64,000 nucleotides of DNA. Source: Diphasiastrum complanatum (lineage: Eukaryota; Streptophyta; Lycopodiopsida; Lycopodiales; Lycopodiaceae). Below are positions 52,001 to 61,000 of the stretch, piece by piece. The stretch's first letter is position 1. Each line of letters starts with the position of its first letter. The stretch covers positions 14,877,861 to 14,941,860 of the forward strand of contig CM055111.1 of assembly GCA_029204225.1 (NCBI GenBank), given 5' to 3'. Position numbers and translations under genes: made by a program. The notes below the pieces were generated by a model. The model was not told the DNA's origin and searched no databases. It saw only the letters and a program-made list of their open reading frames with translations.

Positions 52001-55000
52001 TAAGCATATTGATGAGAATTGTGTTTGAGACAATTTCTCACTGGGTTATAGTAATTTCTCATTGAGAATTGCTTATTAACCTAGGATTGATTTAGAATCA
52101 GATTAAATGTGGTGTTTTGGTAACACACCTAGACATTTAAATATTTTCTAAATCCGATACAACTAATCGTGTCAGAAGCGCTACTTCTGAGTTAGTTGTT
52201 GGAAATCAACAATATAATCTTAATTATGGATATTATTGTTGAGATGTATTGCTTATAAGTCACAACATCTATGATTCATTTTGGATTCGTTTACAGATGT
52301 GTGTGCATAGAATACACAAGAACTTTTTGGCCTTATCTTTTCCCGTTTGAAATTGATGAAATGCTATCCCGGAAGACTCAGGAGAGTTGGATAGTTGTGG
52401 ATTGCCAAAAGTTAAGACTTCACGTAATGAGGTTCCGTTAAATCTTAAGTTATTCTAGATTAGAACTTAAGGTTATGGCTATTTCAACCCAACAACATCT
52501 CACTCTATCAAGAGTAATCTCGATGCTACTAAAAGAGGAGATTAGAAGGAATGCTTCCTCCTCCAGCTCAGGATCAGATCCACAAGTTCTATACACAAAG
52601 AAAAATCAAAAGTTGAGATCCAAGAGATCTACAAAGTCAGATTACACCGAGAAGAGGAGCAACATGCAGCAGCCTGTATCAAACACACCATCAACTTCAG
52701 GATCTTCATCATTCCAGCCAATGCAAAAACTATTCTTCAAATACTGTAAGAGCACTCGCCATGCCATCAAGGACTGCCGAACTTTGAGGTACAACAACGA
52801 AAAGGCAAATGTCGACTCAGAATCTAGTACAAGGTCTTCCTTCTGTTAGCAAACCAACTTCTCCATGTGAAAGCTGATGTATTATCGACAAGCATGCTAG
52901 AAGTCCTTTTATTTCTGATTCCGTTCATACTTCCAAAGATTTCCTTGACTTGTACATAGCGACATTTGTGGCCCAATGCAGACTGTTTCGACAGGGGGAG
53001 ATGTTTGTTTTCTAACTTTTGTTGATGATTTTCCTCGGAGGACTGTCACCTATTTCTTGAAGAACAAATCCGAAGCATTCAAGTGTCTAGCTTGATAAAA
53101 AACCATGTAGTATAATGTAAATTTTGTACATCCGTGGATTCCACACATGTGAGGTCAAGATGCCACGTGGAAATCCACTCCTGATGTAGGTTAGGTCAAG
53201 TCCATAGGGTTGGTCATGTCATTTTGATAGTGATTCCTAGTTTATAGGAACTAAATCCTAGATTTAAGGTGAAAATTGACCAACTAGCTATCTACCAAGC
53301 CTGACTCTAGGAAATAGACTAGGGTTTCATTTTAGGGCAAGAAGAGTGAGTTAATTTCGAAGGAAGTCGAATTTGCTATGTATTCCATAGTGAGAAGATA
53401 GAATATCTCATTGGCAATCTCAAGCTAGTTCACCATGTACATTGAGTTTTTGTGATCCAAATGCAACCAAATCAATTTTTACTTGTTTCTCAGCTTTAAG
53501 GTCGTACTACAGCCTGTAGTACACACCTGTGGGCTCGGATTTCAATGTTGATCAATGCTTTTGATTGTCAACGCTTGTTGTTTGTTAAATGCCAATCTAG
53601 ATCAACTTTTTTGTGCCTAGTTTTTTGATAGATTGTTAAGCAAGCATCCAATCACTCTTGTGGATCTTTTGTAGATTCATTTTATGGTCCTAAAGTACAG
53701 TACTTTCACATGGTATCAGAGCCAAGTACAAGAACATAAGCCATTGATCTAATGCAAATCCATTCTTGGCAAGTTTTGGTGCTAAAAACTAGTATTGAGA
53801 GGGCAAGCTAGAATCTTGATTTTGGTGAGGAGATTTGATCCCAAACTTGGTAGAGGTCCAAATCCGTATTGTCCACATGTGTGGGCACCTCTGAACCTGC
53901 ATTTAATGCATGGTATTCATTTGATCCAAAGAAATTCAATTTGTGAGCTTTTGATGTAATTTTTGGTGGAAATCTTAGGATAAGCTACCAAGATTGAGTG
54001 GCATTGATTAGATTTGACTTAGGGTCATGAGATCTAATTAATCTAGGCTGAAATCAGGTGCTCTAAACTTGTTTTACAGGTCTTACAAGTACATCAAAAA
54101 GTGTGAGGGAGATTTAGTCATGTTATTGTCCAAAAATAGCCATAATTGGCAAGATTTGATTGTAAGTAGATTTCACATCATCTTATCTTCATTCCAAGTT
54201 TGTGAGGAAGTGCTACAACTGAGATTATAAGTCCATTTGTTGGATTAGAAATCTAATTTGAGTGAAACACTACAAGAGAGAGACCTCAGTGAGTTTCTAG
54301 AGACAATCAAATCCATTTCTTGGCAAGATTTGTTTGAAAGTAGTTTTCACTTCATCTTATCTTCATTCCAGCTTGTGAGGGAGTGATAGAACTGTAATTA
54401 TAAGTCCATTTGTTGGATTAGAAATCAAATTTGAGTGAAACACTGCAAGTGTGAGACCTTTGTGAGTTTCAAGTCAATCAAATCTATTTCTTGTTTGTAG
54501 AAGATGGGATCTGCTGGAGCATACCTTCTAGAAGCTAGTGAGAGATTGAATTCTACAACTTTGGCACCGTAAAGCCTAAACAGACACTCTATAACTACTT
54601 GGTCTATACCCGAATAAACATAGTCGATTTGGTAAGGTGATCAGTCGTACCAAAATTCCACTAACCTGGTTTTTCATCCGGGGTATGAATATTATCTTCT
54701 CCTATGGATTAGGTATTTTCTAGAATCCGAGTTATGACTTACCAACTCTCCATATTCCCAAGACCATACCAATCATAAGAGTGCATTACAATTCTTAAAA
54801 GACACATGAGTTGTTCCTAAAAGTCCTTTCCATTTGGAAAGTTCCAGACTTTCCCAACTCATACACGGTGCCAATATAAGGATTGTAATCTAAAAAACGC
54901 CCTACTTTAGACATGGCTCAAATTGTCATTCCAAAGTTAGGGTCCCAATCTAGAATACGTCTAGATTTTCCTCATGAAGGATGAGTACAAGAGCGTGAAG

Positions 55001-58000
55001 CAGTACGAGACAGTGAGAGCAAAAAATGCTTCAGCTAATGATCGTTGATCTTACATCAATTACTTAGCAACTTAGTTACTTAACTAGAATACAGCCTACT
55101 GAGCATGTTAGATCTGCTGACACTATACATTGATGATTGCATGTCAGTGCTCAGTGCATTGGGAAGCATCAAATCTATCTACTTAATTTATTGTGGTTGT
55201 TATGCATTAGATGGTCGTCCTTTCCAACTGTCAATATCTATACAAATTAGGTGAACTGTCAGTAACGTACTTGAAGTCCTCTGACAGTGCATGGATTGAC
55301 TTTTTCCTGATGAAGAAGAAGTCGATGAAGTTGAGTTAGTTGGTAGTTGATGAAAAGTCGATGAAGTCGGATAAGTCGAGTAAGTCGGACAAGTCGATTG
55401 ATGGATAAGATGGAGTTGAGTGAGTGTGAGTTGATGAAGTTGGTGGAGTTGATGTCGAGTTGATGGAGTTGATGATGGAATATATACATGGAGGGGCCAT
55501 TTGGCTATGGGTTTACAATGTCCTTAAGTGTGTGACAGGCTGTTTGGCTCCAAATGTGCGAGGGTGCACTTATCCAAAATGAAAAAAAAACCTACAAAAT
55601 GAATCCGATTAATGCTGCAAAATGGACTGCTAAAAGAAAATTCAACTAGCATAGGAATGAGCCCAAGAAAGCGGTCTGATGTGCAGTTATGAATTGAATC
55701 ATAGATTCTAGTATCAACAAAGCGTACATTGGCAATATGAAGCAATCTACCCTTGAGGAATCCTAAAACCAAGATTCAAACTAGGGAGGCATTGTTATCA
55801 ACTAATAAAAGTTGGGTTGTTGGCCAATCCTAAATATGAATGCATAAGAAAGGTTTTTAGGCTTGTACATGAATCAAAGAGCCTTGGTTAAGAGAATAAA
55901 AGAGGTGTTTCAATGGTCAGGACCAAATCCATTGAGTAATGAGCATCCTGAAAAATTCAGCCGAAGTTGACTCCATCGACTTCGAAGTCACCAAAGTCCC
56001 AAGGCCGACTTTATCACTGTGATGAGGTCAGTAGGATTGTTCTCAATGTTGAAATCGGAGCAAGATCTAATTTACAATCAGAGTTGCCCATTCCGGAATG
56101 AAACATGTTCCAGAATGTTGTTCCGGAACACGTTCTGTTCCGAAACGAGCCTTGAGGAAAAAAAATTACTATGCAATTTTTTTTAAAATGTTTTTTGATC
56201 AGATTTTGATACCAAAGGTGAATCCTCCATCCATACAAATGTGATGTTGGACAAATATATGCTTTGCTCTACAAATTAAAGAGAAACAGCAACGGCATTT
56301 GGGGCAACTGAACTGGGAGATCTAGGCAAACAGCAGTCAGCATGTTAGAATCCCCTGAAAATTAGGTCTGAATCCTTACACAACAAAAACGTTTTTTTTT
56401 AAACATTGATCAAACTATCAAAAAATGTTTATTGTTTGAATGTATCTAAATTGCATGTGCATGGAGTGTAAAGTCAACACCAATCGAACAGTCGGGTTGA
56501 AGACTGGTGCAAATATATGCTTCCAACAAACCAGGATAAACATACCCCATAGCACACATGTGACAGTGTCCCCTCGATGTCAGCTACATTAAGTTTCCAA
56601 AGAGAGTCAATCATAATCTGCTGCTTTGATTGTAAGTATTTCTCCACTTCTGATACATCGGTCTCACCTGAAGCAGCAAGGTGCTTTTTCATGTCTTCCT
56701 GCATTTGTAATAAGGAAATTGCACCTGTTTCATAACCAGGAATAAAAGACAGTATATCAATCAAAGCATGAAATAGTTAACCAATGTTGATTACTCAAAA
56801 GTGATGTTGATCAGTCACCAGGTAAATCAATATCTTAATTTGTGGACCATGCAAGCCAAATTAACATACGAAATAAGGTCCCCTACAGCTGAACAAATAA
56901 GACGTCATAGATTCTACTGAAAGGGGTCCCAAATACACAAGCCATCCACAAATCCATTCGAAGGACAATTCAACCTGATGCAGCAGTGACTTGTGATTTG
57001 ATGTAGTGTCCTTTATCTCGAACCCACTCTGCCAAAAACGGCACCCCCATAAAGCTGATCTTTCCAAGCTCCTTTGCAGCTTGTCTCACATAAATATAGC
57101 CAATCGTGTGCAAAATCGCTTCACCAAAAGCTGCACACAGAAATATCTTAAAGGCTGCTAATAAGCAGTGTTAAACTAAGCTACATGTTGTCTTTTAAAT
57201 GTGTCTGGAGGCAATCTGTCTCCCACACTAAGAAAATAGGTATCTCTTTTGAAATAAAGGAATAAAAAAAAGGACAGAATATTTGTGCCAGAAAAACATG
57301 AACCCTCTGCAAACGAGTAAGAAAGAGTAAATATTCTGAAAGAAATAGATAAGCTGAACATTGTTCTATCTAATGGCACTCACTACCTAACTCCAATCCA
57401 GATTATCAACAAGCATAGCAGCCTCACAACAGCAAGAATTTCAACAGTTTTTTTCTAACAGCCTGAGCCTATCAGGCCTGAGAAAATATAATTTATGTCT
57501 ACATATAATAAACATATATGAACCGCTTAAGACAATCAAGGCAGTCAAAAACGACAATCAAGGCAAAAGTATCCAATATGGCTCACAAAACTCTTCCAAG
57601 AATTTAAACTCCAAAGGTGTACAATACCAAGGTTACACCCCTATTCGAACAAGTCGATTTGAACCGGCCGGTTCGATCCAATTCTTTGAGGTTCGAACCG
57701 CCAAGCCAGGTTCGAATCGGAAAACAATTCGAACCTGTTTTTTTCATTCTTCAAAAAACAATAATTTTCTCTAATGTAAAAGTCATATATTCACTGTACA
57801 TACTACAGATACTTAATAGCTAAACAATTTCCTCAAAATTTACAGATATTAGGATAATCATATCTCTTGTGACCTGTCGTATCAAAACAAAATGACCTAG
57901 GTTTTCTGCAGTAAGTTGTAACTTGTAACCATATCCTGGGTACAAGGATCTGCTAAGTGCTTGCTAAGAAGACTGTGGAGTTGGAACTTGACAATTGGAA

Positions 58001-61000
58001 CTTAGGGTTTAGAAATTAGGAGTATAACTGAAATTTAAGCTCAAAGCTGCATCCTGATAATAGTTATTAGTGACTAGTGACCACTGACTAGTCTGATACA
58101 TATTACAGTGATATGGATAATGGTAGCTACTAGCTAGGTAGAGTCTAGACTGTACAACATAGGTACTAGGACCATAGATTGTAATTTTGTTTCAAAGTTG
58201 ACTGTTGAAGTTCAAACTTATTTGCAAATTGCAATGTCGAGATCGGAGAAAAGAATATACAAGAAGGTTATGACAATGTTTGAGAAAGCCAAAAAAATTT
58301 AGGTTAGACTGAGAGTTTTTTAATCACACGTTGAGAATCGAGAGAGCTATCACAGTTGTATCAGAGTAGTTCCTATGAGGAATCTATTACCACAAGAGAG
58401 CGAGATCAAATTAAGCATGCGTAAATTTACAATGACTAGAAGTCATATTTCCTTTGTATCATGATACTACGACAGATAAACTGGTATAAGCTTCTGAATT
58501 TGATTGAGTCTAAGTTGCATGTGAGCATATAATGGTTTAGTAGGTGATTTGAAGTGGTTAGCAGAGCATTTGAATAGTGCAAACTCTTTAGTACATTTAT
58601 GGCTAAAAGTGCTCGTAACTTCTTGAATTATGTGAACAATGTTGATATGTATGCATGCATGAATCCAATAGACGTATATGGATCAAAATAAGTGTGTCTC
58701 AGCTTTTAAATAGATTCGAATGATAGTATACTCAATTCTCATCGATTTTCCAGATTTTAACATACTTCTTGCTATGTAAAAAGCTTTGAGCTTGTGAACT
58801 GGGTGCACAAAGGTTATGAGGTTCTATAGGAAGTCTTGTTATGTCATTTTTGGGTCACTACTATCAAAGATAAAACTGAAGAAGATCAATATAGGTTTAT
58901 GAAGCCTAGTAGCTTTTTTATGAAAAAATTGTGAATTTTCACCATACGAAGCTATTATCTGATTTTTGGGTAAAAAAATCCATGTTTTGATTAGTGATTG
59001 ACATTCATGGGAATATTAGGAAGTTCTGAGCTAGCCATGTATAGTAATACAGTTGTTCTAGAGCAACTATCAGCATTTTGAGGGCTAATTTCCATGTTAT
59101 TGGTCTCAATTTTTTGTGGAGAAAACTATTTCTTTTAGGGTCTCATATATAAAAGAGGAAAAAACAGCCCATTGGATAGGTTGATTTCTCTTCTTTTTTG
59201 TACATCCTCAGCCTAGGGAGTTAGAAACCAGCAACTATAGAAAGCGTTGGCCTATTATGCAGCCTATTTGGCAGCAATAGTTTGCTGATGTTTTAGTGCA
59301 TTAATTCCTGAATTCTCTGGCTTTTTGTTTAGGACGACAACTTCAATTTTCTCACAGCAAATGGGTGATAGCCTTGAGTCTTTGGTCTTTGACTGAGTCT
59401 ACCAACTATCAAGCATAGCGTTTCAAAGAAAATAACATTCTTGTCTTGGCAGATTCATGAGAGATTGTGAGGGGTTTGGAGATCAAGCTCATGGTTGAAA
59501 TGCTGCACAGCCAAGTCAAGAGAGAATCCAATTTCACAAGAGGTCAAGAAGAGCGTTATCTGTAATCTGGTAAAGAATACAATAAGGTCCAGAATAATGT
59601 GGCAGCAACTTCTTGGTTTCAAATTGACCTTCTGCAGACTTATGCTTAGCAGAATGGAGTCCGCAGACATTTTGAACTTGACATATTTTCTATGCTTGTC
59701 TGCAGTTGCTTTGTAGTATTTTTGTATATGCTGCAACTGTTTTGCTACACGTACAATAATATCAGAAAGAAAAGCCACGGTAACTATATCATCATCAGGG
59801 GGGGAGGTATACCTGGTAGAGGTGGACAATATTTTTTCGGCCAAGAGAGATGGAGATACATCGGTGTTGTAGCTGGCTGAACTGTTGTAACTGTATTCAG
59901 CTAAACACAATTGTTGATCTCAATCCTTGCTTATAGGAGAAACATATGGTTGCATAAAAACCTATAATCCTCTCAGACATCAGTTGAAGAGTCCAATTGG
60001 CCATCAGCTTCAAAACAAGCCATTCTCATGAGAACCTGAATATGCTAATTGTGAATCAGCTTGGCCCAAAATCTGCCCTCCTTAGTGGGTATATGATGTG
60101 GCACAACATGCAGGATGAAAATTCTGTATAAAAATGTAGTGCTGAATATTGGTCATGTGATAAAGATAAGGCAGCAAAAGCCATCCAATAGTTCTTGAAC
60201 GTAGGCACTAGAAACTCCAGAGAAAGTTGAAGTTATCACCAACATTCAGTGAAATTAAAAAGGGTGCTGGATGCCTGCAGAACATATGGCTGAGAATTTT
60301 TCTAATAATCGGCAGCCAACTTGCAGAGAACTTGGATAGAATAGAGGGCTGGAATAGCAGAAAGTAGCGCCAAAAATCTGCCCCAAAAGAATCGTCATAA
60401 TCCTTGCTATAGTATATATGGTAGAAAAAGGAAGGCGATTGATTGCTGGAAATCAGCAACCAAATGGCAAGATTTTGCCTTCAAAATTAGGCACTAAAAC
60501 CCAAAACAAGTGCAACGAATCCCCAAAAGGCTGAAAATGAAGCATAGAAGGTCTTGCAAGATGGCAGACCAGTCGTCTGAGAAAAAAACCAGCCATCTTG
60601 AACCTAGAAATTGCTTTGATACCAAGTTATGATCACAATCACAGATATGGTATCACAAACAAACATAAGACTACAAAATGATCAGCAAAAAGCAATTTTT
60701 AAACTAAGAACTAAATGAACAGCAAAGATAATCAACTGCTGATCCCCTACAAGAAAAGGCATAGGGTCCCCAAACTAAGACTCAAGAAGAAAGCATATCA
60801 TAAGCTAAAACAATGAATGTGGCTATAAACTAATAATTGGGAGAGCTGCTTTTCATGATGAAGGTTCTCTCCCAAGAAGCCACTTGAAATAGGAGGATAA
60901 ACGATGGATCAATAGTTTAGATTATAGGATGCTAGTGCCAACCAATTCCCTCTTTGCAAAGTGATGATATTGTATGTACGGATAGACCCATTTCCGTCTC

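Larger units (their letters stand above)
47128..56545 (-). other. 9.4-kb intron of the DnaJ-X gene
   Basis: This intron contains the copia pieces, LTRs and primer sites at 48173-53722 listed separately. At 47128-48170 and 54500-55300 I see no gene. The region 47530-48180 holds a diverged duplication: AATGAATGCTCCACTC and AATAAATGCTCCATTTGAA at about 47491 and 47871, each followed by TTTTCTTGGAAAT-like, CCCTAAG and CAACAAGAG-like words (period about 380). Confidence 0.6.

Noticed and set aside
55259-55489. His/Leu/Asn-rich minus-strand frame
   Set aside because: It translates the GATGAAGTCG minisatellite.
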